From: Synechococcales cyanobacterium CNB
GTDB lineage: Bacteria; Planctomycetota; Phycisphaerae; Phycisphaerales; UBA1924
Assembly: GCA_030263455.1 (NCBI GenBank)
Contig: SZOZ01000004.1
Coordinates: 124,001 to 188,000, forward strand
Length of the DNA stretch: 64,000 nt
Reading direction: 5' to 3'
The notes under the pieces were generated by a model, which saw only the letters and a list, made by a program, of their open reading frames with translations, did not search any database and was not told the origin of the DNA. Each line of letters starts with the position of its first letter. Position 1 is the stretch's first letter. Below, in pieces: positions 51,871-62,200 of the stretch. The translations under genes and the position numbers were made by a program.

Positions 51871-53210
51871 GTTGCGCCCCCCTGCTGCTCGCCGTTGAGC
51901 GGGTGCGGGCTGGGCGGCGTGCCGTTGGTCGCGGGCAGACCACGCCCGCCCAGGGCGTCCTCGAGTTCCGCGATGAGAGCGGGGGGCAGTGCGTGCTCGA
52001 CCTCGTCCGCCGAGACGTCCACGTGCGACGGCGCGGCGTCAGCGTACTCGATGAGATACCGCTCCCAGAGACGGTGGGCGCGCACGATGCGACGTGCTCG
52101 CGCTTCGCCGCGCGGCGTCAACACCACGCGGCCCCGCGCGACGCGGGCCAGCCCACCCGCTCGCAAGGCAAAGGCAACGGCGGGGCCGGGGCGGGCCTCG
52201 CGGCCGCCGTCTTCTCGTTCGACGGCGGCACGAAGAGCATGGTCAATCGCGATCCTTGCCCGAAGCGACGAGAGCCTGACGACCGACGCCAGCACGCCAC
52301 GCGACGGCGCGAGAAGCACGCTCACGGCAAAGCAGGCTCCGGCGGTCAGGACGATGATCGCGCCGGCCGGCGCGTTCGTGAGCAACGCCGAGATGCACGA
52401 GCCGAGGTATGCGCTCATGCCGCCGAGCGCGCCGGAGAGCGGGACCATCACGCGCAGACGTTCGGTCCAGAACCGGGCCGCTGCCGGCGGGATGATCAGA
52501 AGCGCAACGATCAGGAGCAGCCCCACGGCCTGCAGGCCGATCACCGTGACGACGACCAGCAGGCCGGTCATCGCGAGGTCGATCACGCCGAGAGGCCAGC
52601 CCTGCACCGCGGCGAACTCGCGGTCGAAGCAGGTGAGCCGGAACTCCTTGAAGAGCAGTGCGACGGAAGCGATCGACGCGAGCGCAACGATGCCGATGAG
52701 CGACGCGTCCCGTACGCTCATCGCCGCGGTCTGGCCGTAGATGAACGAGGCCAGCCCGCCCTGGTCGCCCGTCGGCATGGACTGGATGACGCTCAGCAGC
52801 ACCACGCCAACGCCGAAGAAGACGCTGAGGACAGCGGCGATTGCGGCGTCGTCGCGCAGGCGCGTGAAGCGTACGATCGCCTGTACCGCGAGCACCCCGA
52901 AAACGCACCCCGCTGCCGCCCCGGGAAGCAGCACGCTCAGGCTGCGACCCTGCACGCCGAGCAGTGTCGCGGCGATGAACGCGCCGGCAATGCCCGGGAG
53001 CGCGGCGTGGCTCAACGTATCGCCGAGCAACGCCCGCTTGCGCAGCACGATGAACGACCCGACCACGCCGCCCGCTATTCCAAGGAGCGTCGCGCCGAGC
53101 ACGACAACCGCGGCGTTGTGCCCGGCCTGGAGTGTGAGCGTGCGCCACAGTTCGTCGAAGGTAACGCCCTCGGACGGCCATTCGGCGGAGCTCATTGCCG
53201 ACCCGGTCAC
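51867..53210 (-). CDS. Metal ABC permease fused to DtxR/MntR-like C-terminal domain, first permease
   Basis: A 447-residue ABC-3 permease. Helices in order include VVVLGATLLGIAGGVVGSF, GDTLSHAALPGIAGAF, DLAMTGLLVVVTVIGL and LLLIVALLIIPPAAARF. From about residue 335 a shortened winged helix (ALRAGGLARVARGRVVLT) and the DtxR-family dimerisation/metal domain follow: GEARARRIVRAHRLWERYLI and ADEVEHALPPALIAELEDAL, with Asp-x-x-Glu-His at the MntR Glu99-Glu102-His103 site. The HTH is less complete than in the other permease. GTG 53210 is three bases after the ATPase stop; ATG 53195 is an alternative. Confidence 0.88.
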   Translation of the reverse strand: MTGSAMSSAEWPSEGVTFDELWRTLTLQAGHNAAVVVLGATLLGIAGGVVGSFIVLRKRALLGDTLSHAALPGIAGAFIAATLLGVQGRSLSVLLPGAAAGCVFGVLAVQAIVRFTRLRDDAAIAAVLSVFFGVGVVLLSVIQSMPTGDQGGLASFIYGQTAAMSVRDASLIGIVALASIASVALLFKEFRLTCFDREFAAVQGWPLGVIDLAMTGLLVVVTVIGLQAVGLLLIVALLIIPPAAARFWTERLRVMVPLSGALGGMSAYLGSCISALLTNAPAGAIIVLTAGACFAVSVLLAPSRGVLASVVRLSSLRARIAIDHALRAAVEREDGGREARPGPAVAFALRAGGLARVARGRVVLTPRGEARARRIVRAHRLWERYLIEYADAAPSHVDVSADEVEHALPPALIAELEDALGGRGLPATNGTPPSPHPLNGEQQGGAT

Positions 53211-53213
53211 GGC

Positions 53214-54041
53214 TCACTCACCCCGCGCGGCGCGCGCCACGGCCTCGCTCGCCTCGTCCAGCAGCGTGAGCCGTCCTCCGTACGTCCGCCGAAGATTCTC
53301 GGCGGTGAATGCCTCGGCGACGGGGCCGCACGCGACGACTCGCATGTTCAGCAGCAAAACGTCATCGAAATACTCCTCCACGGACTGGAGGTCGTGGTGA
53401 ACGCAGATCACGGTGCGTCCGCGCGACTTGAGCTCCCGCAGCACTTCGACAATGGCGCGCTCGGTTGCTGCGTCCACGCCCGCGAACGGCTCGTCCATGA
53501 AGTAGAGTTCGGCGTCCTGCGCCAGCGCGCGGGCGAGAAAGACCCGCTGCTGCTGCCCGCCCGAGAGCTGGCTGATCTGCCGGTTCGCATAGTCCGCCAT
53601 GCCGACGCGGTCGAGCGAGACGAACGCGGCTTCGCGGTGCGCTCGCGTCACCGGCCTGCACCATCCGATCATGCCGTACCGCCCCATGCACGCGACGTCG
53701 AGCGCGGAGACGGGAAAGTCCCAGTCCACGGTCTCGCGTTGCGGCACGTAGCCGACGCGACGCCGTTGCTGCCGGTACGAGCGCCCCCAGTACTCGACGC
53801 GACCCGCGGCGAGGGGGACAAGCCCGAGGCACGCGCGGATGAGGGTGCTCTTGCCCGCCCCGTTCGGGCCGACGATGGCGACGAGCGAACCGGGCCTCGC
53901 GTCGAAGTCCACGTCCCACAGCACCGGGCGCCTGTGATAGGCGACCGTCATCGCGTGGACCGAGAGGGGGCTGTCCGCGCTGTGCTCAGGCAACGAGGCG
54001 AGCGACTCGCCGCGAGTTCTCGGTGCATGGAGCGGGGACAC
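53214..54041 (-). CDS. Metal ABC transporter ATP-binding protein
   Basis: A 275-residue ABC ATPase of the manganese/zinc/iron chelate class (TroB/MntB type). Walker [12 protein letters not shown]-loop [19 protein letters not shown], signature [17 protein letters not shown], Walker [13 protein letters not shown], switch His in [12 protein letters not shown] 54041 begins three bases after the binding-protein gene and is preceded by GGAGGAG; a 27-residue N-terminal extension precedes the domain. It energises the two permeases encoded next. Confidence 0.93.
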   Translation of the reverse strand: MSPLHAPRTRGESLASLPEHSADSPLSVHAMTVAYHRRPVLWDVDFDARPGSLVAIVGPNGAGKSTLIRACLGLVPLAAGRVEYWGRSYRQQRRRVGYVPQRETVDWDFPVSALDVACMGRYGMIGWCRPVTRAHREAAFVSLDRVGMADYANRQISQLSGGQQQRVFLARALAQDAELYFMDEPFAGVDAATERAIVEVLRELKSRGRTVICVHHDLQSVEEYFDDVLLLNMRVVACGPVAEAFTAENLRRTYGGRLTLLDEASEAVARAARGE

Positions 54042-54044
54042 TGG

Positions 54045-54995
54045 CTACTCTCCTCCCGCAAGCCGGCCGTTCATCCCCCGGAGCGGCGCATCGCCGCCGA
54101 GCGCGCGGGCGATGGTGGTGACGTTGTGATCAATCATGCCGAGATAGGTGCCCTCGTAGGTTCCGGGCGTGCCCATGGCGTCGGAAAACAGCCTCCCGCC
54201 GATGGCGACCGTCCAGCCGCGCGAGCGCGCGCCATCGATGAGCGCGCGGACGTTCCGGTCCGAGACCGTTGACTCGACGAAGACGGCGGGAATGCGGCGG
54301 GAGACGATCAGGGCCACGATGCGCTCGATGTCGCGCACCCCCGCCTCGGACTCGGTGCTGATCCCCTGGATGCCGACGACCTCGAACCCGTACCGGCGGC
54401 CGAAGTAGTTGAAAGCGTCATGGGCGGTGACAAGCACCCGACGCTCCTCCGGCACACTCGATAGCACGCGCCGCGCGTACTCGTCCAGTTCCCGCAGCGT
54501 CGCGGCGTATCGCTCGGCGCTGACGCGGTAGTGCTCCGCGCCGGCAGGATCGGCCTCCGTCAGCTTGTCCCGCACGACGCCGATGGCACGCGACCACGCC
54601 GACGGGTCCATCCACACGTGCGGGTCGTACTGGCCCTCGAACTCCTCTGGTTCGAGCAGGTCCGACTCGTCGAGCAACTCGGTGACCGCATGGACCTTTC
54701 GGCCGGCGGTGGCGGCGCGGATCAGCGCGTCCGTCATCTTCCCCTCGAGCATCAGGCCGTTGTAAAACACCAGGTCCGCCCGCATCAGCGCGGCGGTGTC
54801 GCTGCGCGTCGCCTTGTAGAGGTGCGGATCGACTCCCGGCCCCATCAGACCGGTCACCTCCGCGCGTTCTCCCGCGACGTTGCGGACCAAGTCCGCGATC
54901 ATCCCCGTGGTCGCGACCACGCGGAGCGGCTCACCCCCGCGCGCAGCGGACACACCCGCGAACACAACCGCCACAAGAACGAGCACGCGATGCAT
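54045..54995 (-). CDS. Metal ABC transporter substrate-binding protein (TroA/ZnuA family)
   Basis: A 316-residue cluster A-I binding protein with signal peptide (RVLVLVAVVFAGVSAARG). Metal ligands by family alignment: His58 in GVDPHLYKAT, His126 in YDPHVWMDP, His192 in VTAHDAFNYFG and Asp272 in GGRLFSDAMG, the His-His-His-Asp set of TroA, which takes Mn or Zn; there is no His-rich loop as in ZnuA, favouring Mn or Fe. Family marker GISTESEAGVRDIERIV is present. ATG 54995 follows GAGGAG. It leads the operon; an MntR-like operator lies about 40 bases upstream. Confidence 0.93.
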   Translation of the reverse strand: MHRVLVLVAVVFAGVSAARGGEPLRVVATTGMIADLVRNVAGERAEVTGLMGPGVDPHLYKATRSDTAALMRADLVFYNGLMLEGKMTDALIRAATAGRKVHAVTELLDESDLLEPEEFEGQYDPHVWMDPSAWSRAIGVVRDKLTEADPAGAEHYRVSAERYAATLRELDEYARRVLSSVPEERRVLVTAHDAFNYFGRRYGFEVVGIQGISTESEAGVRDIERIVALIVSRRIPAVFVESTVSDRNVRALIDGARSRGWTVAIGGRLFSDAMGTPGTYEGTYLGMIDHNVTTIARALGGDAPLRGMNGRLAGGE

Positions 54996-55033
54996 CAGCG
55001 TCTCCTCGGCCGCCCCGGGCGGGGCCGGCAAAT

Positions 55034-55073
55034 GTAGCCAAAGCTACTGTAGCCCCGGCTCCATTCCGATCAA
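55034..55073 (-). promoter_or_regulatory. Metal transporter operon promoter with MntR-type operator
   Basis: On the minus strand TTGATC (55068-55073), 16 bases, TACAGT (55046-55051). Overlapping and just downstream of the -10 is a dyad GTAGC-CAAA-GCTAC (55034-55047), matching the TAGC-N4-GCTA core of E. coli-type MntR boxes; a further TGTAGC half-site begins at 55048. Binding there would block transcription. The operon itself encodes DtxR/MntR-like domains, fused to its permeases. Confidence 0.65.
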
Positions 55074-55297
55074 GCCCCCCGAGTTTCGGGCAGGCGAACG
55101 AGGCGGCCCGAACAATCGGCGAACGCGCGGGAGAATCCGGAGGTCGATCATCGCGTGCCCCTTCCGCTACACTGCCCGTCCACGTCGGCAACCCGGGGGC
55201 CGGCGCTGGTCGATAGACATGAACCGGTCGCGGGGACCGCGACCGGCTGCCCTGGGGGTCGGACGCCCCTGATCGGCGCCGTGAAGGGATTCTGTCG

Positions 55298-57436
55298 TTG
55301 TCGCCGAAACGCTCGCTCGAAGAACTGCCCACCCTCGCGTGGAGCCTCGACCCGCAACCCGAGATGGTCGGGGAGCGCACCGCGCGATTTCGTGCCCCGG
55401 ATGCGCCGCAGCCGGTCCCGCCCTCGTTCGCGCTCGCAGGACCACTCGGAGCGAGCGCCCAGGTCGAGGACGCCTTCTCGCCTCGGCCCCGCTTCGCCCG
55501 CTTCGAGGATCGGCACCTCATCCGCGTCGAGACGGACCACTCGTGGAGTCTGTACGGAACGGGCGAGGTCGCAGGCCCGCTCCTGCGCAACGGCCGCCAC
55601 ACCATCGCCTGGAACACCGACGCCTACAACTACGACTCGACCACTCGCTCGCTCTACCAATCCCATCCCTGGGTGCTGGGCGTTCGTCAGGACGGCAGCG
55701 CGTTCGGCGTGCTCGTGGACACCACCCACCGCGTCGGCATCGACCTTGCCGAGGGCATCCTCTTCGAAGCCGACGGCTACCCGCCAGCGGTCTACGTCAT
55801 CGACGCCCCTGGCCCCGAGGACGTGCTGCGAGAACTGGCCGCTCTGACCGGGAAGATGGACCTCCCCCCGTTCTGGTCGCTCGGCTACCACCAGTGCCGC
55901 TACTCGTACATGACCGAGGAGGAGGCGCTGGAGGTCGCCGCGGAGTTCCGTCGCAGACGCATCCCGTGCGAGGCGATCTGGTTCGACATCGACTACATGG
56001 ACCGCTTCAGGGACTTCACCTTCGACAAGGTGCGATTCCCCGACCCCGCCGGCATGGTGCTGCGGCTCGCGGAGCGAGGGTTCCGGTCGGTCTTCATCCT
56101 CGACCCGGGCATCGTCGCCGATCCCGCCGACCCGACCTACGCCGACGGCGTCGAGCGAGACCACTTCGTGCGCGATGCCGAGGGACGCGAGTATCGCGGC
56201 ACCGTCTGGCCGGGCGTGTGCGCGTTCCCCGATTACACGCGCGGCGCGACCCGCCACTGGTGGGCCGACCTCATCGACACCTTCGTCACCACCGTCGGCA
56301 TGGACGGCCTCTGGAACGACATGAACGAACCGGCCATCTTCGACGGACCCGGACGCACCATGCCGGTTGATTGCATCCACCGCGCGGACTCCGAACTCGG
56401 CGGCCCGGGAACGCACGCTCGCTACCACAACGTCTACGGCATGCTGATGATCCGCTCCACGAAGAAGGGGATGCTTCGCGCCCGTCCCGAACGCCGTCCC
56501 TTCGTGCTGACTCGCTCCAACTTCGTGGGCGGTCAGCGCTACGCCGCCATGTGGACCGGCGACAGCACCAGCACCTGGGACCACCTCGGCTGGACCATCC
56601 CGATGATCCTCAACCTCGGACTCTCGGGGCAGCCTTTCGCCGGGTGCGACATCGGCGGCTTCTCGGAGAACGCCGACGCCCACCTCTTCCAGCGGTGGAT
56701 GGGCCTCGGATCGCTGCTCCCCTTCAGCCGCGCCCACTCCGACAAGGGCACGCAGCGGCACGAACCTTGGTCGTTCGGCGAAGAGTGCGAGCGCGTCTGC
56801 CGCCTCGCGCTCGAGCGTCGCTACCGACTCATGCCCTACCTCTACACGGTCTTCCGCGAGGCCGCCGAGACCGGCCTGCCCGTCATGCGCCCGCTCTTCT
56901 TCGCCGACCCGGCCGACCCGGCACTGCGATCAGCCGAGGACTCGTTCCTGATCGGACGCGACGTGCTGGTGCGGGCGTCGCGCGACCCCGAGAACGGCTG
57001 CCGCGACCCCATGCCGCACGGCCGATGGCGTGCGTTCGAGCCGGCGAACGCCTCCCACCACGACCTGCCGGAACTCTTCGTGCGCGAAGGGGCGATCGTC
57101 CCCCTCGGACCCGTGCGCCAGTTCAGCGGCGAGAAGCCGCTCGACCCCATCACGCTCGTCATCTCGCTCGACCGCCACGGGCACGCCGAGGGCACGCTCT
57201 ACGAGGACGCCGGCGACGGGTTCGCCTACCGTGAGGGCGACTACCTTCTCACGACGTACTCCGCCGAGCGCGATGGCCCGCGCGTGATCGTGGGCATCCG
57301 CGGCGCGGAAGGATCGCGTCCGCGACCGCTCCGCGCCGCAGAGATACTCATCCTCCTCGACGACGGCACGGTCAGGCGCAGCGTGGGCGTGGGAGGCGAC
57401 AACATTCCCGTGCTCATCGACCAGCCCCGCTGCTGA
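55298..57436 (+). CDS. GH31 family alpha-glucosidase
   Basis: A 712-residue glycoside hydrolase family 31 enzyme without signal peptide. Order: N-terminal beta-sandwich with GTGEVAGPLLRNGRHTIAWN, catalytic barrel starting PPFWSLGYHQCRYSY, WFDIDYMDRFRDF, nucleophile Asp in GLWNDMNEPAIF, acid/base Asp in WTGDSTSTWDHL, then C-terminal sandwiches (GDGFAYREGDYLLT). It should release terminal alpha-linked glucose from oligosaccharides in the cytoplasm. The start is TTG 55298 with AAGGGA eight bases upstream; no ATG precedes the domain. Confidence 0.93.
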   Translation: MSPKRSLEELPTLAWSLDPQPEMVGERTARFRAPDAPQPVPPSFALAGPLGASAQVEDAFSPRPRFARFEDRHLIRVETDHSWSLYGTGEVAGPLLRNGRHTIAWNTDAYNYDSTTRSLYQSHPWVLGVRQDGSAFGVLVDTTHRVGIDLAEGILFEADGYPPAVYVIDAPGPEDVLRELAALTGKMDLPPFWSLGYHQCRYSYMTEEEALEVAAEFRRRRIPCEAIWFDIDYMDRFRDFTFDKVRFPDPAGMVLRLAERGFRSVFILDPGIVADPADPTYADGVERDHFVRDAEGREYRGTVWPGVCAFPDYTRGATRHWWADLIDTFVTTVGMDGLWNDMNEPAIFDGPGRTMPVDCIHRADSELGGPGTHARYHNVYGMLMIRSTKKGMLRARPERRPFVLTRSNFVGGQRYAAMWTGDSTSTWDHLGWTIPMILNLGLSGQPFAGCDIGGFSENADAHLFQRWMGLGSLLPFSRAHSDKGTQRHEPWSFGEECERVCRLALERRYRLMPYLYTVFREAAETGLPVMRPLFFADPADPALRSAEDSFLIGRDVLVRASRDPENGCRDPMPHGRWRAFEPANASHHDLPELFVREGAIVPLGPVRQFSGEKPLDPITLVISLDRHGHAEGTLYEDAGDGFAYREGDYLLTTYSAERDGPRVIVGIRGAEGSRPRPLRAAEILILLDDGTVRRSVGVGGDNIPVLIDQPRC

Positions 57437-57463
57437 GGCCGGTCAGCGCCCCGGCAACCCATG

Positions 57464-57490
57464 AAAAACCCCCGCCTCGAGCGCGGGGGT
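57464..57490 (-). terminator. Intrinsic terminator after the subtilase gene
   Basis: On the minus strand CCCCCGC/GCGGGGG arms with a seven-base loop, directly followed by TTTTT, 28 bases beyond the subtilase stop. It is a classical Rho-independent terminator and may also end the convergent GH31 transcript. Confidence 0.8.
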
Positions 57491-57517
57491 GTTCGGGCAA
57501 CCGGTTGTGCGCCGCGG

Positions 57518-58990
57518 TCAGTTGCAGCCCGCGGTGTAGAGATTGAGGAAACAGAGCACGTCCTGCGTGTTGATGACCGTATCGCCGGTGCAATCGGCCT
57601 TCGCGTTGCCCGACGTGTACAGGTTCAGGAAGCAGAGCACGTCCTGCGTGTTGATGACGGTGTCGCCGTTGCAGTCCGCGTAGCAGGCGGGAGGGGTGTT
57701 CTGCACGGTCCTCGCCGCGTTGATCCGACCGTACCCGTAGTTGATGTCGAAGCCCGGCGTGCCGAGGTCGTCGGCGTTGTTGCGCAGCAGCTGACGCACC
57801 TCCGCGCCGGTCAGGTTCGGGTTGCGCGAGTACATCAGGGCGACCAGGCCGCTGACGTGCGGCGCGGCCATGGATGTACCCGACATGTAGATGTAACCGG
57901 AGTTGTTCGCGTAGTTGCAGGAGATGATGTCCTCGCCCGGCGCGGCGACGTCGATCCAGTTGCCGTAGTTCGACCAGCTCGCGCGGTTGTCGCTCGCGTT
58001 GGTGGCGCTGATCGCGATGGCCTCGGGGTACGCCGCCGGATAGAACGGCGACTGGCTGCCCCAGTTGCCCGCCGCGGCGATCACGGGCATCCCGTTCTGA
58101 TCGGCGTACTTGCAGGCGTCGGCGAGAACCTGTGCGCCCCCGCTCCCGCCGCCGGAGTAGTTCAGCGCGTGCGCGCCGTTGTCCACCGCGTAGTAGATGG
58201 CGTAGGCGATCGCCTCCCACGTGCCGCCGCCGCCCGAGTTGAAGACCTGCAGCGGCATGATGGTCACGTTCGCCATCCCCGCGACGCCCTTGCCGTTGTG
58301 AAGGCCCGCAGCGATCGTGCCCGCGACGTGCGTGCCGTGGCTGTGACCGTCCTGCGGGTTGTTGTCGTTGCTCATGAAGTCCCAGCCGCGATAGTCGTCG
58401 ATAAACCCGTTCCCGTCGTCGTCGATGCCGTTGCAGCACGGATCGCCGGCATTCGCCCAGTAGACGCCCTGGAGATCCTCGTGCGTCCACGAAATCCCGG
58501 TGTCGGCGACCGCGATCACCACGTCGCGCGTGCCCATCGTGATGTCCCACGCCCCCTCGAACTTGGCGATCTTCGGACCGTACTGCTCGTTGTAACGAGG
58601 ATCGTTCGGCACGAACGCCAGAACCGTGTGCCCGTTCGGCTCGGCATAGCGAACGCCCGGAAGCCGCGAGACGCGCTGCGCGAACTCGACCGGATCGACT
58701 CCCTCAGCGAGTTTCGCCACACGCACCATCGACAGCGGGTGCGGCTTCGCCGGATCGTGCTTCGACCACCGCGGATGCCGCGTCTCCTTCCACCCCACAA
58801 CCTCGGCCATCCCCGCGATCATCGCCACCGACTTGTCGGTCGGGACGTGGTCGAACCCGATGATCAACTCGTCGGCGACGTGCCCGAGTTCCATCGGACC
58901 GTCCGCCATGCCCAGAAACTGGGCGGACGCAGCCGCGGGCACAAGACACGAGGCCAGACCGATCAACGCCATCTTCAACTGACGGTTCAT
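57518..58990 (-). CDS. Secreted subtilisin-like serine protease (S8) with dockerin-type C-terminus
   Basis: A 490-residue protease. Signal peptide (MALIGLASCLVPAAASA), an I9-like propeptide (ELIIGFDHVPTDKSVAMI to RYAEPNG), then the subtilase domain: Asp163 in VADTGISWTH, His218 in GHSHGTHVAGT, oxyanion Asn309 in AAAGNWG, Ser373 in SGTSMAAPHVS, all intact. A DGIDDDGNGFIDD-type calcium loop lies between Asp and His. The C-terminus carries two nearly identical dockerin-like loops, DCNGDTVINTQDVLCFLN and DCTGDTVINTQDVLCFLN, linked by a short Ser/Gly segment; at DNA level they form an almost exact direct repeat (57535-57690). ATG 58990 is directly followed by the signal. Confidence 0.93.
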   Translation of the reverse strand: MNRQLKMALIGLASCLVPAAASAQFLGMADGPMELGHVADELIIGFDHVPTDKSVAMIAGMAEVVGWKETRHPRWSKHDPAKPHPLSMVRVAKLAEGVDPVEFAQRVSRLPGVRYAEPNGHTVLAFVPNDPRYNEQYGPKIAKFEGAWDITMGTRDVVIAVADTGISWTHEDLQGVYWANAGDPCCNGIDDDGNGFIDDYRGWDFMSNDNNPQDGHSHGTHVAGTIAAGLHNGKGVAGMANVTIMPLQVFNSGGGGTWEAIAYAIYYAVDNGAHALNYSGGGSGGAQVLADACKYADQNGMPVIAAAGNWGSQSPFYPAAYPEAIAISATNASDNRASWSNYGNWIDVAAPGEDIISCNYANNSGYIYMSGTSMAAPHVSGLVALMYSRNPNLTGAEVRQLLRNNADDLGTPGFDINYGYGRINAARTVQNTPPACYADCNGDTVINTQDVLCFLNLYTSGNAKADCTGDTVINTQDVLCFLNLYTAGCN

Positions 58991-59202
58991 CCCTGCACGC
59001 TCCTTCACTCGGATGACACTCACACTTCACGCACGAACCCGACGGGTGTGCGATCATCAACGTCCCGCACGGCGACAGACCACGCGGCAGGGGCACTGTA
59101 CCACACCGCCACGCCATCGAGAAGTGCCTTGTGACAGTCGCCGATAACCTCTCCTCGTATTCCGAGGGAAAGCCCCCGCTCGCCGCGTTTCGCTCCCGGA
59201 AC

Positions 59203-59232
59203 AAGAAACAGGCCGGGACTTGCGCCCCGGCC
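59203..59232 (-). terminator. Terminator after the large surface protein gene
   Basis: Stem CCCGGCC/GGCCGGG region (59211-59217 with 59226-59232) followed on the minus strand by TGTTTCTTGTT, 30 bases beyond the stop of the large surface-protein gene. Confidence 0.65.
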
Positions 59233-59262
59233 CGTCGAGGTTCTGGTGCTGTCACCGGGGGG

Positions 59263-62200
59263 TCACTTCGGGCGCACATACCTCCCCAGGAGCAGGCTCG
59301 CGTTCTGGCGTCCGAGGAAGAAGTCGGTATCCAGCACGGTGTCGGCCGCGTTCGAGAGCGCGCGCCCTGTGGCCGGCAGCGAGTAGGAACCCTGCGATCC
59401 TGGGACGTCGGAGACGGAGTTCGCGGCCATGAGATCGAACTGTTCGCCGAACGGGTCGTAATCGCCGCTGATGCGCAGGCCGAGCATCTCGCCGACGCGG
59501 CGTCCGACCGCGGCGGTGAGCGATTGCACGAACCCGTCGAGTCCGTCCGGGGAGGGCGTGTAGCCGAGCAGCGCGAGCGACGGAAGGAACACGACACCCT
59601 CGTCGGTGCGCGTCGAGTTGAAGCCGTCGGATCCGAAGGAGAAGCCGTAGGACTCGGAGAAGAAGTCGAAGGTGCGACTGAAGAGCAGCGTGATGGGATC
59701 AACGGTCGTGGTGAGGAAGATCGTTGAGTAATCCTGGAACTCGAACGCGTTGGGGTTGGTCGAGAACCGCACGTCGAGGCCGACGACGTCGTCCGAAGTG
59801 CCAACAACGCCGTCCGGACCGGCGTCGGCCACGGCCGAGGAGAAGATGCTGCTCAGGTTCGCCACGAGTCGAGTGGTAACGTAGTCGTTCACGCTCTGGC
59901 CGTTGGAGGCCTTCCCGGTGAAGCCGAGAGCGGCGGCATCGAACGGCCGCAGCGGGGTCGTGAGACCGCCGACCTGGAGCCAGTCGATCGTGCCGCCGTT
60001 GAGTTCGATGAAGACGTTCTGGAAGCGCTTGCTGATCTGCGATGCACCCTCCGTGACGACTTCGAGCCTGTAGTCGGTATTGAAGATGCCCTGCACGTAG
60101 ACCGCGTATCGTGCGGGCTGGCCGGTGAGGTCGAGACGACCCGGGGCGACGAAGTCGATGAAGAAGTCGCCGTTCGCGTCGTAGCCGTAGGCGAAATCGC
60201 CGTTGCGTGCGAGCTCCCCGGGCGTGGACCCGTTCGGGCTGATGCGAGAGGGGGAGAACACGAGCATCCCATCGTCGATGTCGCTCGACGTGGTGATGTC
60301 GAAGATGCCGAACTGCACGCCGCCGCTGAAGTCCTCGAAGGTGACGGGATGGCGGCTGCCGAGGTCGGCGCCGAGTTCGTTGAGTTTGAGGGTGACGCGG
60401 ACGCGAGAGCCGGCCGCGATCGGGTTGCCGCCGTTGAGGGCGTAGACGTCGACGTCCGGGACGACGTTCGAGGGCAGGCCGAACGAGCCGCGCGGCCCGA
60501 TCGCCGACTCGACGTTCACGATCTGGCGGCCTGCGGTATCGGTGAACGCCGACACGGTGCCCGCCGCGTTCGAGCCGGTGACGAAGTCGTCCGCGGTGCC
60601 GAGGATGCCGTCCGCGCCGGCGCTGATGGTGAACGTGAAGTCGCCGATGACGCGGGTTGTGAGGTCGTCCGCGGTGCCGAAGACGCCGTCCGCACCCGCG
60701 AAGGTGATGGGGGCAGGCGCGTTGACGAGCGGGTCCGCACTGCCCGCGTCGGTGAGGGCGCTGAAGCCGGAGTTTCCGTCGTCAAAGACCTCGACGGTGA
60801 AGTTGTAGTCGCCGACGCCCCCGGCCGCGGACGAGATGTTCGGCACGCCGAAGGTGTTGTAGGTGAGAACGTTCGCGACCATCAGGTGGTACACGCCGGT
60901 CTGCTTGATGAGGAACGCCTCGCCGAACGTCGCGTCGGTCTCCGCACCGACCGGCGCGGGCAGCGGGACGACGAAGTCGCTGGGCCCGAACGATCCTTCG
61001 ACGTCCCCGTTCGGATTGACGAGGAACCGGCCCGCGAAGAGCGCCGATCCCTGCATCGCGCCCAGTCGCAGAATCTGACCAGCCTGGAGCGTGATGCGGT
61101 AGAGGTCCGTGTCGTTGGGGAATCGGAAGAGGTTGGTGTTGTGGTCGGGATGGTCGCCGATCGAGCCGCGGAGCGTGAAGGGCCGGTTCGGTGTCGGCAG
61201 GCCGTCCGGCGCGTGGTTGTCGTCGAGGACGATGTCGAGATTCACCGGCGGGTAGAAATCGATCCGGCGGATCACACCGGTCGTCGGTTCGGGCACGAAG
61301 ACGGTGCCGGCGAAACCGGGCAGCTTGTCGCCGGGGTCGCCGACGATGTCGTCCTGCGAGTAACGCTCGCCCGGCGCGACCATGCCGTCGCCGTTGCCGT
61401 CGAGCGGCGCCAGCGACAGCGAAGACCGCACGTGCGACGAGCTCAGCTCGAACCGGTAGACCCCCGGCCCGGGCACACCGGCGAGCTGCGGGAGATCGCG
61501 CTCCGTGACCGAACGATCGAAGATCACCTCGAGTTGGTTGGCCTGCGGGACGTAGTTGAGGGTGTAGTCGATCCCCTCCACGAGACGGATCTCAACCTCG
61601 CCCGTGCCGCGCACTTCCGAGACCGACAGACCGGCGGAGAAGCTCGACGAATCCATCGGCTGGTTGAAGGTGAGCACGGCGCTGTACACCCGGCTGCGCT
61701 CGGTGACCGCGAGCGAACTGACCTGGATGGGCAGCGGCGTGTGCCTGGGGTTGGTGATCTGGAAGTTGCCGTTGTTGCGTGCGGGCGCGCCGCCGGCCGT
61801 GACCGCGCCGAGGTCGCCGGTGGAGGAAACGCGGTACGACTCGGAGTTGCGGTTGGAACCTTCGATGGCGCCGACGACGCTGACGCCGGCGAGAACGGAC
61901 CGCCCGCTGGCGAGGGAGTCATCGCTCGTGCCGAAGTACCCGTCCGAGCCGCGAGTAAAGCCAGCCACGACGCTCGAGCGGATCATGCTGCCGCCGATGT
62001 TCACCGTGCCGGCGAACCCGGTGGTGGCACGGTCAGCGGCATCGCCCGTGCCGCCGACCTCGGCGTCGCGCCCGAGATCGCCGCCGACCATGATCGCGCT
62101 GTCGGTGACGTTGCCCGCAATGCTGACGGCGTCGAGGAAGTCGCGCGAGGACACGAAGGAGCGGCTGAGCGACGGCGCGGAGAACGAGCCGATCGCGGAG

